From Burkholderia sp. Ax-1724 (GTDB taxonomy: Bacteria > Pseudomonadota > Gammaproteobacteria > Burkholderiales > Burkholderiaceae): DNA of 64,000 bases. Both the position numbers and the translations under genes were made by a program. The notes below the pieces were generated by a model. It worked only from the letters and a program-made list of their open reading frames with translations, was not told the DNA's origin and did not search any database. This document shows, in pieces, positions 16,809 through 26,081 of this stretch. Position 1 is the stretch's first letter, and every line of letters starts with the position of its first letter. The DNA lies in the NCBI RefSeq assembly GCF_011752995.1, contig NZ_VWWL01000003.1:62001-126000 (forward strand), in the 5' to 3' direction.

Positions 16809-18176
16809 TTATTCGGCGACGTGCGCGTGCATGACGCCCGTGTGCATCGACCAGGCCATCCACGGCCGGCGCAGCGCGACGATCGCGAGGAACGCGCAGG
16901 CGGCCAGCGCGCCGAACGTCGCGAAGCCCATCTGATAGCTGCCCGTGCTTTCCTTGGCGATACCCATCACGACCGGCAGATAGAAGCCGCCGATACCGCC
17001 CGCCGCGCCGACGATGCCCGACATCAGGCCCGTGCGGCCCGCCCAGCGATGCGGCACGAGCTGGAACGTCGCGCCGTTGCCGAGCCCGAAAGCGACGTAC
17101 AGGCACAGCAGCAGCGCGATGCCACCCGCGAGCGACGGCATCGCGGCGGCGAACACGAAGTCGCACACGGCGATGATCGCGAGCAGCACGGTCAGCGCGC
17201 GCACGCCGGACACGCGATCGGCGATCAGTCCGCCAAGCGGACGCACCATCGCGCCGGTCGCGGCGAGCAGCGCCATGAACAGACCCGCGTCGATCTTGCT
17301 CAGCTGATAGAGGCTCGTCAGCAGCAGCGACACATACGAAGACATGCCGACGAAGCCGCCGAACGTGATGCTGTAGACAAGCATGATGACCCACGTATCG
17401 CGCTCGCCGAGCACCGAGCGATAGCGCTTCGGCAGCACCGCGATCGCGAGCAAGGCGCCGATCACCGGCAACAGCAGCACGCCGCTCTTGCCGGCGCCGA
17501 ACAGCCCCGCTTCGACGAACAGCACGAGCACGATCAGGCCGACGAGCGTTGCCGCGAAGCTGCCGAACGCGCGCAGCACGCTGCCGCTCTTGACGCCCGC
17601 GTCGTTGGCCCAGAAATACAGCGTGATCGCGGCGATCGCGAGCAGCGGCAAGGCACCGCCGGCGGCCATCTGCCAGCCATAGCGTGTCGCGAGTTGCGGA
17701 AACAGGAAGCCGTCGAGCACCGCGCCGATATTGCCGGCCGCCGCGAGTCCCAGGACGAGCCCCTGCACTTTCGGCGGATAGTTGCTGCCGGCCATCGGCA
17801 ACGCCACCGCGAAGCTGGCCCCGCCGATGCCGAGGAACACGCCGAGCACGAGCAGCATCTCGTACGACGGCACCGTTTGCAACGACGGCAGCACGAGCGT
17901 CGGCACGGCCGAGAGCAGCACGCCCATCAGCGCAATGCGCTTGCCATGCGCGGACTGATAGAGATTGCCGAGCGTCACGCGCAGAATCGCCGCCGAGAGC
18001 ACCGGCACCGCGACGAGCAGGCCCTGTTGCGCGGGCGTCATCGCGATGCTTTTGCTGATGAACGGCGCGAGCGGTCCATAGAGTACCCAGACGGTAAAGC
18101 CGGTGTCGAAATACAGGAAGCAGGCAACGAGTGCGCGCCAGTCTCCGCTTTTAAGAGAGTTCATCACGTTGTTCAT
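16809..18176 (-). CDS. narK: NarK/NasA-type MFS nitrate/nitrite transporter
   Basis: The protein has 455 residues with about 12 hydrophobic segments and the Gly-rich nitrate-signature-like segments of the NNP branch of the major facilitator superfamily (VLGVFLGIGGASFAVALPMAG; GATFQLVPHRWAGRTGLMSG, IVGAAGGIGGFYLPV). It should import nitrate across the inner membrane for assimilation. It is the last gene of the nirB-nirD-nitrate reductase-narK run, 161 bases after the reductase. The symbol is by family; nasA is also used for assimilatory members. Confidence 0.9.
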   Translation of the reverse strand: MNNVMNSLKSGDWRALVACFLYFDTGFTVWVLYGPLAPFISKSIAMTPAQQGLLVAVPVLSAAILRVTLGNLYQSAHGKRIALMGVLLSAVPTLVLPSLQTVPSYEMLLVLGVFLGIGGASFAVALPMAGSNYPPKVQGLVLGLAAAGNIGAVLDGFLFPQLATRYGWQMAAGGALPLLAIAAITLYFWANDAGVKSGSVLRAFGSFAATLVGLIVLVLFVEAGLFGAGKSGVLLLPVIGALLAIAVLPKRYRSVLGERDTWVIMLVYSITFGGFVGMSSYVSLLLTSLYQLSKIDAGLFMALLAATGAMVRPLGGLIADRVSGVRALTVLLAIIAVCDFVFAAAMPSLAGGIALLLCLYVAFGLGNGATFQLVPHRWAGRTGLMSGIVGAAGGIGGFYLPVVMGIAKESTGSYQMGFATFGALAACAFLAIVALRRPWMAWSMHTGVMHAHVAE

Positions 18177-18337
18177 CAGAGATCCTTATCAAACTGATTG
18201 CCTGTCGTCGAACGATCGGATTCGTTGCAGCGCGCGTCGATATGCGCGAGCTGCTCATTCCGCCGTCGCGCATGGATACGCAAGCCTCATGCCATGTGTG
18301 CCGGCGCGCTTGCGTCACGCTTCATGGCGCAGCTCGA

Positions 18338-21300
18338 TCAATACACGTCGCGGGCGTAACGCTTTTCACGCGTGAGGCGGCTCACGTATTCGAGCGCCCT
18401 CTCCTCGCTCATGCCGCCGTGCGTCGCGATCACGTCCTTGAGCGCCGCGTCGACGTCGCGCGCCATCCGGTTCGCGTCGCCGCACACGTAGAAATGCGCA
18501 CCGTCTTCGAGCCATGCCCACAGTTGCGCACCGTGCTCGCGCATGCGGTCCTGCACATAGACCTTGTCGGCCTGATCGCGCGAGAAGGCGACGTCGAGTT
18601 GCGTCAGCAGACCGCTCGCGCGCATCGCTTCGAGTTCGTCGCGATAGTAGAAATCGCTTGCGGCATGCTGCTCGCCGAAAAACAGCCAGTTGCGCCCCCG
18701 GTCGCCGCGTGCGCGCCGCTCGTGCAGAAAGCCGCGAAACGGTGCGATGCCGGTGCCGGGGCCGACCATGATCGCCGGCGTGCCGGCCTCGCGAGGCGGC
18801 CGGAAATGCGCGGATGTCTGCACGAAAACAGGCACGTCGGTCTCGTCGGCGCGGTCCGCGAGAAACGTCGACGACACGCCTTTGCGATGCCGCCGCCCAT
18901 TGCTGTAGCGCACCGCCGAAACGGTCAGATGCACTTCGCCCGGATGCGCTTTCGGACTCGACGCGATCGAATAGAGCCGCGGCTGCAGGCGTTTGAGCAC
19001 GCTCGTGAGTTCGGTTGCCGTGAGGCTCACCGGAAACTCGTGCAGCACGTCGGCAAGCTGCTGTCCCCATAGCCATTGCTTGAGATCGGCCTTGCGCGCG
19101 GGCGTGAGCAGATCGCGCAGCGCGCCGTCGCGGCTGCGTGCGGCGACAAACGCAAGCGCTTCCGGGCTCGGCCGCGCGATCTCGTAGTGCCTCGCGAGCG
19201 CATCGGCGAGCCGCATCTCGCCGAGCCCCGCGACCTGTACCGGCGCTTCCCGCGGCAGGCCGCTCAGCGTCAGCAGTTCGTCGACGAGCTCGGGGCAGTT
19301 GCTCGGCCACACGCCGAGCGCATCGCCGGCTTCGTATTCGAGGTTCGCCTCGGCGGTATGCAACGACACGTAGCGCGTGTCCTTCGCGGCGCCCTGCCGG
19401 TTCAGGCGCAGATTGCCGACGAGGCGCGAGGCGGCCGGCCGCGCTTTCGTCGGCACGATGCCCGGCACCACCGCGTTGATCATGCCGCCCGGCGGCACCG
19501 CATGCAGCGCCGCGTCTTCTTCCTTGATGCGCGCGATCACGCGTTCGAGCCACGCATCGGCCACCTCCTGGTAGTCGGTATCGCAATCGACGCGCGCGGC
19601 GAGACGCAGCGCGCCCTGCGCGGCGAGCCTTTCGTCGAGCCGGCGGCCGTGGCCGCAGAACGGGTCGTAGTTGCGGTCTCCAAGCGCGAGCACCGCGAAG
19701 CGCACGCCGTCGAGCCTGGGAGCCGTGTCGGCCTGCAACTGCGTCCAGAAGTCCTGGGCGTTGTCGGGCGCGTCGCCGTCGCCGAATGTGCTTGTCATCA
19801 GCAGCACGTATTGCGCCTTCGCGAGCGTCGCGAACGGATAGTCCGCCATGCACGCGGTGCGGATTTCAAAGCCTGATTCCATCAGATGCGTCGCGTAGCG
19901 CTCGGTCAGCGATTCGGTGTTGCCGGTTTGCGAGGCCCACAGCAAGGTGACCTTCGGACGCGCGCGGACGATCCGTATATTGGACGCGCCGGCTTCGCGC
20001 AGTTCCGCGCCCTGCGTCGCCGGTGCGCTACCGGTCAATGCCGCGGACGAAGCGGTGTTCGTCATGCTGCGGCTATAAAGACCGGCGAGCAAACCGTCGA
20101 CGTAACATCGCTTCGCGCTGTCGAACGGCGCGCTGCCCGGCAGCACCGGCACGCTCTCGATGCCCTGCGCTTCGGCCGAACGCAAGCCGCTCACGAAGCC
20201 GGCCAGATACGCATGCTCGGCCTCGCTGAGCGACGGCGCCGGCTCGGGCCGCAGTTGCAGCAGGCTCGTGAGGGCTTCGATACGGGGCATGGGTAGGTCC
20301 TTGGCGCTGGCGGTCGGCGTTGCTGTGTGTGCATCCGCACAGGCTTCGGCAGAAGTCTTAGCAAAGGCCTCGGCGCGGCGCTCGAATGCGTCCGCAACGT
20401 CATCGGCGCTGACCGGAACCGTCACCGGACTCAACGCCACCGCGCAGCATTTCAGTTCGGGTTGCTGAGAAATCGGGTCGGTCGCATCGTTCGTAACCGC
20501 GTTGATGCAGAGGTCGTCGCCGAATACGTCGTTCCAGTGCATCGGCGCAAAGCACTGGCCCGCGCTGACGCGCTCGGTCACGACGGCCGGCAGGACCGCG
20601 CGGCCCCGGCGCGAACGGATCTCGACCGGGTCTTTCGCGCGAATGCCGAGCGCGGCCGCGTCGTCGGGATGAATCTCGACGAACGGACCCGGGTTCAGCT
20701 TGTTGAGCATCGCCACCTTGCCGGTCTTCGTCAGCGTGTGCCATTGATGCTGCACGCGGCCCGTGTTGAGGACGATCGGGAATGCGTGGTCCGGCAATTC
20801 GGCCGGGGGCGCATAGGTCCGCGCGAAAAACTTCGCCTTGCCGCTCGCGGTCGGAAACGCGAGACGTGGACGGGTGCCATCGGCGGCGAGCCGCAACGTT
20901 TGGCTCACACCGTCGTTCAGATAACGAACCGGATTGCGCGAGTCCGAATCTGCGGAAGCCAGCGGCCACTGCAGCGGCGTGTCCTTCAGGCGGCGATGGC
21001 TCGCGCCGCGCAGGTCGTAGCCGGTTGCCGGATTCGACGCGCGCGCGATCTCGTCGAATACTGCGTCGGCGCTCGCATAGGTGAACGCATCGGCAAAGCC
21101 CATTTCGCAGGCGACGCGCGCGATGATCTGCCAGTCGGGCAAGGCCGCGCCCGGCGGTTCGAGCGCCTTCTGCATCAGCGTCAGATTGCGCTCGGAATTG
21201 ATCATCACGCCTTCGGCCTCGGCCCACAGCGCGCCGGGCAGCAGCACGTCCGCGTAACGGTTGGTCTCGGTGTCGAGGAACGCGTCCTGCGCGATCACGA

Positions 21301-22570
21301 GTTCGGCCGCACGCAGACCGGCGATTGCGTTCTGCCGGTTCGCGAGACTCGCCACCGGATTCGTGCAGATGATCCAGCACGCCTTGATCTCTCCCGCCGC
21401 CATCCGCGCGAACAGGTCGATCGTGCCCGTGCCCGCGTCGGGTTTCAGCGTGCCCGGCGCAATGTCCCAGAGGTCTTCGACAAACGCGCGGTCCTGCGCG
21501 ACGAGCGCCGAGCGCTGCCCCGGCAAGCCGGGCCCCATGTAGCCCATTTCGCGGCCGCCCATCGCATTCGGCTGCCCCGTCAGCGAGAACGGTCCGCTGC
21601 CGCGCCGGCAGATGCGCCCGGTCGCCAGATGCAGATTGCAGATCGCGTTCGTGTGCCAGGTGCCGTGCGTGCTCTGATTGAGGCCCATGGTCCAGCAGCT
21701 CATCCACTCTTGCGCCGCGCCGATCATCTGCGCCGCACGGCGGATGTCGTCGGCCGCGAGGCCCGTGATGCGCGCGACGTTCTCCGGCGTGTAGTCGGCG
21801 AGAAACGCGGGCATCGCGTCCCAGCCTTCGGTGAAGGCGTCGATAAACGCGGCATCGGTCGCGCCGTTTTCGTGCAGCAGATGCAGCAGGCCGTTGAGCA
21901 GCGCGAGATCGGTGCCGGGCTTGATCCGCAGAAACAGATCGGCTTTCTCGGCGGTCGCATTGCGGCGCGGATCGACGACGATCAGCTTCGCGCCCGCCTT
22001 CACGCGATCCATCATGCGCAGAAACAGAATCGGGTGACAGTCGGCCATATTCGCGCCGCTCACGAAGAACAGGTCCGCGTGGTCGATATCGTCGTACGAA
22101 CCGGGCGGCCCGTCCGCGCCGAGCGACAGCTTGTAGCCGCTGCTCGCGCTCGCCATGCACAAACGCGAGTTCGACTCGATGTTGTTGGTGCCGACAAAGC
22201 CCTTCGCGAGCTTGTTGACGAGGTACTGCGCTTCGAGCGACATCTGCCCCGACACGTAAAACGACAACGCATCGGGACCGTGTTCGTCGAGCAGGCGACG
22301 CAAGCGCGCCGCGGTGCTGCCAAGCGCCTGCGCCATCGGCAGCGGCACCGGGTCTTCGCCGCGCGCGCGGCGCACGAACGCGCCTTCGAGGCGGCCCGAT
22401 TGACGCAGCGCGATGTGCGCCGACTGCCCTTTCGTACAGAGGCGGCCGAAGTTGGCCGGATGCTCGCGGTCGCCGGAGATCTTCACGACCTGGCCGTCCT
22501 CGACGTGCAGCACCATGCCGCAGCCGACGCCGCAATACGGACACACGGTTTTTACGTTGGTGGCGGACAT
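18338..22570 (-). CDS. nasA: Assimilatory nitrate reductase fused to a CysJ-like flavoprotein
   Basis: The protein has 1410 residues from ATG 22570. The N-terminal part (about 1-740) is a molybdopterin nitrate reductase. Its [4Fe-4S] cysteines are C10, C13, C17 and C45 (CPYCGVGCG...GRLCTKG), and it ends in a molydopterin dinucleotide-binding domain (VLNTGRVQHQWHTLTKTG). After a linker, a flavodoxin domain starts near residue 890 (LLWASQTGNTESL, STFGDGDAPDNA). It is followed by an FAD domain (RLYSIASSPK, GVSSTFL) and an NADPH domain (GPGTGIAPFRGFL, FYVCGDANRMARDV). The fusion should pass electrons from NADPH through FAD and FMN to the Mo site without a separate reductase. It lies 14 bases after nirD in the same operon. 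Confidence 0.93.
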   Translation of the reverse strand: MSATNVKTVCPYCGVGCGMVLHVEDGQVVKISGDREHPANFGRLCTKGQSAHIALRQSGRLEGAFVRRARGEDPVPLPMAQALGSTAARLRRLLDEHGPDALSFYVSGQMSLEAQYLVNKLAKGFVGTNNIESNSRLCMASASSGYKLSLGADGPPGSYDDIDHADLFFVSGANMADCHPILFLRMMDRVKAGAKLIVVDPRRNATAEKADLFLRIKPGTDLALLNGLLHLLHENGATDAAFIDAFTEGWDAMPAFLADYTPENVARITGLAADDIRRAAQMIGAAQEWMSCWTMGLNQSTHGTWHTNAICNLHLATGRICRRGSGPFSLTGQPNAMGGREMGYMGPGLPGQRSALVAQDRAFVEDLWDIAPGTLKPDAGTGTIDLFARMAAGEIKACWIICTNPVASLANRQNAIAGLRAAELVIAQDAFLDTETNRYADVLLPGALWAEAEGVMINSERNLTLMQKALEPPGAALPDWQIIARVACEMGFADAFTYASADAVFDEIARASNPATGYDLRGASHRRLKDTPLQWPLASADSDSRNPVRYLNDGVSQTLRLAADGTRPRLAFPTASGKAKFFARTYAPPAELPDHAFPIVLNTGRVQHQWHTLTKTGKVAMLNKLNPGPFVEIHPDDAAALGIRAKDPVEIRSRRGRAVLPAVVTERVSAGQCFAPMHWNDVFGDDLCINAVTNDATDPISQQPELKCCAVALSPVTVPVSADDVADAFERRAEAFAKTSAEACADAHTATPTASAKDLPMPRIEALTSLLQLRPEPAPSLSEAEHAYLAGFVSGLRSAEAQGIESVPVLPGSAPFDSAKRCYVDGLLAGLYSRSMTNTASSAALTGSAPATQGAELREAGASNIRIVRARPKVTLLWASQTGNTESLTERYATHLMESGFEIRTACMADYPFATLAKAQYVLLMTSTFGDGDAPDNAQDFWTQLQADTAPRLDGVRFAVLALGDRNYDPFCGHGRRLDERLAAQGALRLAARVDCDTDYQEVADAWLERVIARIKEEDAALHAVPPGGMINAVVPGIVPTKARPAASRLVGNLRLNRQGAAKDTRYVSLHTAEANLEYEAGDALGVWPSNCPELVDELLTLSGLPREAPVQVAGLGEMRLADALARHYEIARPSPEALAFVAARSRDGALRDLLTPARKADLKQWLWGQQLADVLHEFPVSLTATELTSVLKRLQPRLYSIASSPKAHPGEVHLTVSAVRYSNGRRHRKGVSSTFLADRADETDVPVFVQTSAHFRPPREAGTPAIMVGPGTGIAPFRGFLHERRARGDRGRNWLFFGEQHAASDFYYRDELEAMRASGLLTQLDVAFSRDQADKVYVQDRMREHGAQLWAWLEDGAHFYVCGDANRMARDVDAALKDVIATHGGMSEERALEYVSRLTREKRYARDVY

Positions 22571-22584
22571 GCGCGAATTCCGCG

Positions 22585-22938
22585 TCAAACCGCGACCCAC
22601 ACCTGGCCGTTTTCGACGCGCGCGGCGAAGGCGCTGACCGAATACGACGGCGTCTCGATGCACTCGCCCGTGCGCAGATCGAAGTGGTGCTTGTAGATCG
22701 GCGACGCCACGACGATGCGCTCGCCGACACTGCCGACCAGCCCGCGCGACAGCACCGCCGCATGCGAACCCGGATCGAAGTTATCGATCGCGTAGACGGT
22801 GCTGTCGTCCGCGCCGTCGTCCACGTGAAAAACCGCGACCTGGGCGCCGTTCACCAGGGCGCAGACGCCGGTGTTCGGCACGATGTCGTCGAGTGGGCAG
22901 ATCGCGGTCCAGGGGCGCGGCAGGCAGTCGTTTTTCAT
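22585..22938 (-). CDS. nirD: Nitrite reductase small subunit NirD
   Basis: The protein has 117 residues from ATG 22938, preceded by CGAGGA; a longer in-frame start at 22971 is less likely. It has the Rieske-like fold of NirD (WTAICPLDDIVPNTGVCALVNG, GSVGERIVVASPIYKHHFDLRTGEC) but lacks the Cys-His cluster ligands of a true Rieske protein, as is normal for NirD. It partners NirB in cytoplasmic NADH-dependent reduction of nitrite to ammonium. It sits 111 bases after nirB and 14 before the nitrate reductase. Confidence 0.93.
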   Translation of the reverse strand: MKNDCLPRPWTAICPLDDIVPNTGVCALVNGAQVAVFHVDDGADDSTVYAIDNFDPGSHAAVLSRGLVGSVGERIVVASPIYKHHFDLRTGECIETPSYSVSAFAARVENGQVWVAV

Positions 22939-23049
22939 GGCTCGGGTCCTCGTTGAAAGATCGTCGAACAAGCGGGAAAGCTACGGGCGAACAGCGGGCA
23001 AACAGTAGACAAACGGCGGAATAACAACGGAACAGCAGCAGCGGCGCCG

Positions 23050-25599
23050 TCAAACCGTCTCGGCAACCACCGGAATAACCGGCCTCTCGCCGAGCCGCGT
23101 CTGCCGCTCGGCTTGCGTCGCCGGCCGGATCTGGCCGCGTTGCTCGACGAACGCGACATGGCCGTCGGCTTCGCTGCTGTTGACGAAATGGCGAAAGCGC
23201 TTGCGCGTCTCGGGATCGGTGACAGCCTTCTTCCATTCGCACTCGTAGGTGTCGATCACGTGCTGCATCTCCGCTTCGAGTTCGGCGGCGACACCGAGGC
23301 GATCGTTGACGATTACGTCGATCAGATAGTCGAGCCCGCCTTCGAGGTTGTCGCGCCACACGCTCGTGCGTTGCAGACGGTCGGCGGTGCGCACGTAGAA
23401 CATCAGGAAGCGGTCGATATAGCGCACGAGCGTCGCGTGATCGAGGTCCGCCGCGAGCAGTTCCGCGTGGCGCGGTTTCATGCCGCCGTTGCCGCACACG
23501 TAGAGATTCCAGCCCTTCTCGGTCGCGATCACGCCGACGTCCTTGCCCTGCGCTTCCGCGCATTCGCGCGTGCAGCCCGAGACGCCGAACTTGATCTTGT
23601 GCGGCGCGCGCAGTCCCTTGTAGCGATTCTCGAGTTCGACCGCGAGGCCGACCGAATCGCCGACGCCATAGCGGCACCACGTCGAACCGACGCACGACTT
23701 CACGGTGCGCAGCGACTTGCCGTACGCATGGCCCGATTCGAAGCCGGCTGCGATCAGCTCTTCCCAGATCGACGGCAACTGCTCGACGCGCGCGCCGAAC
23801 AGATCGACGCGCTGGCCGCCGGTGATCTTCGTATAGAGGCCGTATTTCTTCGCGACCTGGGCGACCGCGATCAGGCCGTCAGGCGTTACTTCGCCGCCCG
23901 CCATGCGCGGCACGACCGAATAGGTGCCGTCGCGCTGGATGTTGGCGAGGTAGTAGTCGTTGGTGTCCTGTAGCGACGCGTGCTCCTTCTTCAGCACGAA
24001 TTCGTTCCAGCACGACGCGAGAATGCTCGCGACGACCGGCTTGCAGATATCGCAGCCGAGCCCGTGACCGTGCTTCGCAAGCAGCGCGCCGAAACTGCGC
24101 AGACCCTCGACGCGCACGAGGTGATAGAGCTCCTGGCGCGAATACGGAAAGTGTTCGCAGAGGTGGTTGTTGACCGCGAGCCCCTGCTTCTTCATCTCGG
24201 CTTTCATCACCTGCGTGACGAGCGGCACGCAGCCGCCGCACGACGTGCCCGCGCCGGTCGCGCTTTTCAACGCGCCGATATCGGCCGCGCCCGCGCAAAC
24301 GGCCGCGCACAACGCGCCCTTCGAGACGTTGTTGCACGAGCAGATTTGCGCGGCAGCCGGCAAGGCCTCGACACCGAGCGCCGGTTTCGCGTTGCCGTCC
24401 GCTTGCGGCAGGATCAGGAATTCGGGGGCTTCGGGTAGTTCGATACGGTTCAGCATCATCTGCAGGAGCGTGCCGTATTCGCTCGCGTCGCCGACCATCA
24501 CCGCGCCGAGCAGATGCTTGCCGCAACCGGACACGACGAGCTTCTTGTAGATCTGTTTGCGTTCGTCGCTGAACTGCCAGGTGCGGCTGTCCGGCGTATT
24601 GCCGTGCGCGTCGCCGATGCTCGCGACGTCGACGCCCATCAGCTTCAGTTTGGTGCTCATATCGGCGCCCGCGAAAGCGGCGGCCGTGCCGAGCAATTGC
24701 TTCGCGACCACGCGCGCCATCTCGTAGCCGGGCGCGACGAGCCCGAACACCTGGCCGTTCCACAGCGCGCATTCGCCGATCGCATAGACGTGCGGATCGC
24801 TCGTGCGGCAGGTATCGTCGATCGCGATGCCGCCACGCGCGCCGAGTTCGAGCCCGCAGGCACGCGCGAGATCGTCGCGCGGACGGATGCCCGCGGAAAA
24901 CACGATCATGTCGGTGTCGAGATGGCTGCCGTCCGCGAACTGCATGCGATGCGTGCCCGCTTCGCCGTCGACGATCGCCGTGGTGTTCTTCTGCGTGTGC
25001 ACGGTCACGCCGAGGTCTTCGATCCGGCTGCGCAATACGCGCCCGCCGCCGTCGTCCACCTGCACCGCCATCAGACGCGGCGCGAATTCGACCACGTGCG
25101 TTTGCAGGCCCATGTCGCGCAGCGCCTTCGCGCATTCGAGACCGAGCAGGCCGCCGCCGATCACGGTGCCCGTCTTTGCGCGCGCACCGCATTCGCGCAT
25201 CGCTTCGAGATCGTCGATGGTTCGGTAGACGAAGCAATCGGCGCGCTCGCGGCCCGGCACCGGCGGCACGAACGGATACGAGCCCGTGGCGAACACGAGC
25301 CGGTCGTAGGGCAGCGTTTCGCCACCGGCGATCGTCACCGTGCGCGCGGTGCGATCGACCGCGACGACTTGCGCGTCGAGCTTCAGGCGGATGCCGTGGC
25401 GCTCGAAGAAACCGGGCTCGACGAGCGAGAGATCGTCGGCGGTCTTGCCCGCGAAAAATTCGGACAGATGCACGCGATCGTAGGCCGCCCGCGATTCCTC
25501 GCCGAGCACCGTGATGTCGAGGCCGTGCGCGCCGTTCTGCGCGAGGCATTCGACCAGCTTGTGGCCGACCATCCCGTGACCGATAACGATGATTTTCAT
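23050..25599 (-). CDS. nirB: NADH-dependent nitrite reductase large subunit NirB
   Basis: The protein has 849 residues from ATG 25599 (MKIIVIGHGMVGHKLVECLA), with AAGGA at a good distance. Domains in order are an FAD/NAD(P)-binding pyridine nucleotide-disulphide oxidoreductase (1-300), BFD-like [2Fe-2S] domains (ICSCNNVSKGALC...SCGGCVP, and a second around CDICKP), and the sirohaem/[4Fe-4S] reductase domain (CVGSTWCRYG; FGVSGCTRECAEAQGKDVG). It reduces nitrite to ammonium with six electrons in the cytoplasm. It is the first gene of the nitrate-assimilation operon and is preceded by a consensus sigma-54 promoter. Confidence 0.95.
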   Translation of the reverse strand: MKIIVIGHGMVGHKLVECLAQNGAHGLDITVLGEESRAAYDRVHLSEFFAGKTADDLSLVEPGFFERHGIRLKLDAQVVAVDRTARTVTIAGGETLPYDRLVFATGSYPFVPPVPGRERADCFVYRTIDDLEAMRECGARAKTGTVIGGGLLGLECAKALRDMGLQTHVVEFAPRLMAVQVDDGGGRVLRSRIEDLGVTVHTQKNTTAIVDGEAGTHRMQFADGSHLDTDMIVFSAGIRPRDDLARACGLELGARGGIAIDDTCRTSDPHVYAIGECALWNGQVFGLVAPGYEMARVVAKQLLGTAAAFAGADMSTKLKLMGVDVASIGDAHGNTPDSRTWQFSDERKQIYKKLVVSGCGKHLLGAVMVGDASEYGTLLQMMLNRIELPEAPEFLILPQADGNAKPALGVEALPAAAQICSCNNVSKGALCAAVCAGAADIGALKSATGAGTSCGGCVPLVTQVMKAEMKKQGLAVNNHLCEHFPYSRQELYHLVRVEGLRSFGALLAKHGHGLGCDICKPVVASILASCWNEFVLKKEHASLQDTNDYYLANIQRDGTYSVVPRMAGGEVTPDGLIAVAQVAKKYGLYTKITGGQRVDLFGARVEQLPSIWEELIAAGFESGHAYGKSLRTVKSCVGSTWCRYGVGDSVGLAVELENRYKGLRAPHKIKFGVSGCTRECAEAQGKDVGVIATEKGWNLYVCGNGGMKPRHAELLAADLDHATLVRYIDRFLMFYVRTADRLQRTSVWRDNLEGGLDYLIDVIVNDRLGVAAELEAEMQHVIDTYECEWKKAVTDPETRKRFRHFVNSSEADGHVAFVEQRGQIRPATQAERQTRLGERPVIPVVAETV

Positions 25600-25635
25600 G
25601 AGCGCGATGTCCTTGGGTAGCTGGCGAGGCTTAAC

Positions 25636-25650
25636 GCAAGGGCTGTGCCA
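25636..25650 (-). promoter_or_regulatory. Sigma-54 (RpoN) promoter of the nirBD-nasA-narK operon
   Basis: Read leftwards, TGGCACA (25650-25644), four bases, then TTGC (25639-25636) match the -24/-12 consensus TGGCACG-N4-TTGC, with one difference in the less conserved last base of the -24 block. The -12 element is 36 bases before the nirB ATG, leaving room for a short leader with the AAGGA ribosome-binding site. Sigma-54 control fits NtrC-dependent nitrogen regulation. Confidence 0.75.
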
Positions 25651-26081
25651 ATCGCGCGAAAGGTGCGCTCGGGTTGAGCTCAAGGTGCGCTTGAGCACCG
25701 TGCGGTGGGACTTTGCGCCGGATCGTACCTGTCCGGAAGAATGGGCTGAGGCGACGCGTTCCGAGGCGGCAAAGCACAGCGATGGTGCGACGCAGCACTG
25801 TGCGCGTGCGCGCTGCGAGCCTGCATGCAGGGAGAATAAGAGCGAGTTCCGGGAGCGAGCATGGGCTTCGGCAGCCCGGCAATCTCGTCGTGATGCGGAT
25901 CGGTAACGCAGTGGGGAAAAGTAGCGGGCGACCTACCGGCTGCTCGATGGGGCATGCATTGACGCCACGCTCATGCAGTCAACAGCAGTCAGCGGCAGCG
26001 GCAGCGACCGCACATGCACATGCAGTTAGAAACACCCAGCCATCCCGCACGGGTTCAACCGGGCAACGCTGATCGCACCGC
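25651..26081. other. Upstream region of the nitrate operon with hairpins
   Basis: It contains two perfect short hairpins: GCTCAAG/CTTGAGC at 25678-25696 (5-base loop) and CCGGA/TCCGG at 25718-25736. GGTGC half-sites at 25662 and 25684 and GCACC at 25695 recall parts of NtrC sites, but the spacing is not canonical. If transcription starts at the sigma-54 site, all of these are activator-side DNA, not leader RNA. No gene is supported. Confidence 0.4.

Noticed and set aside
18366..22763. Very long alternative frames inside the nitrate reductase gene
   Set aside because: Arg/Ala-rich shadow frames caused by high GC; the real frame has intact Fe-S, Mo and flavin motifs.
25651..25740. Canonical NtrC dyads upstream of nirB
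   Set aside because: GGTGC/GCACC half-sites exist, but spacing and orientation do not give the accepted TGCACC-N5-GGTGCA site.
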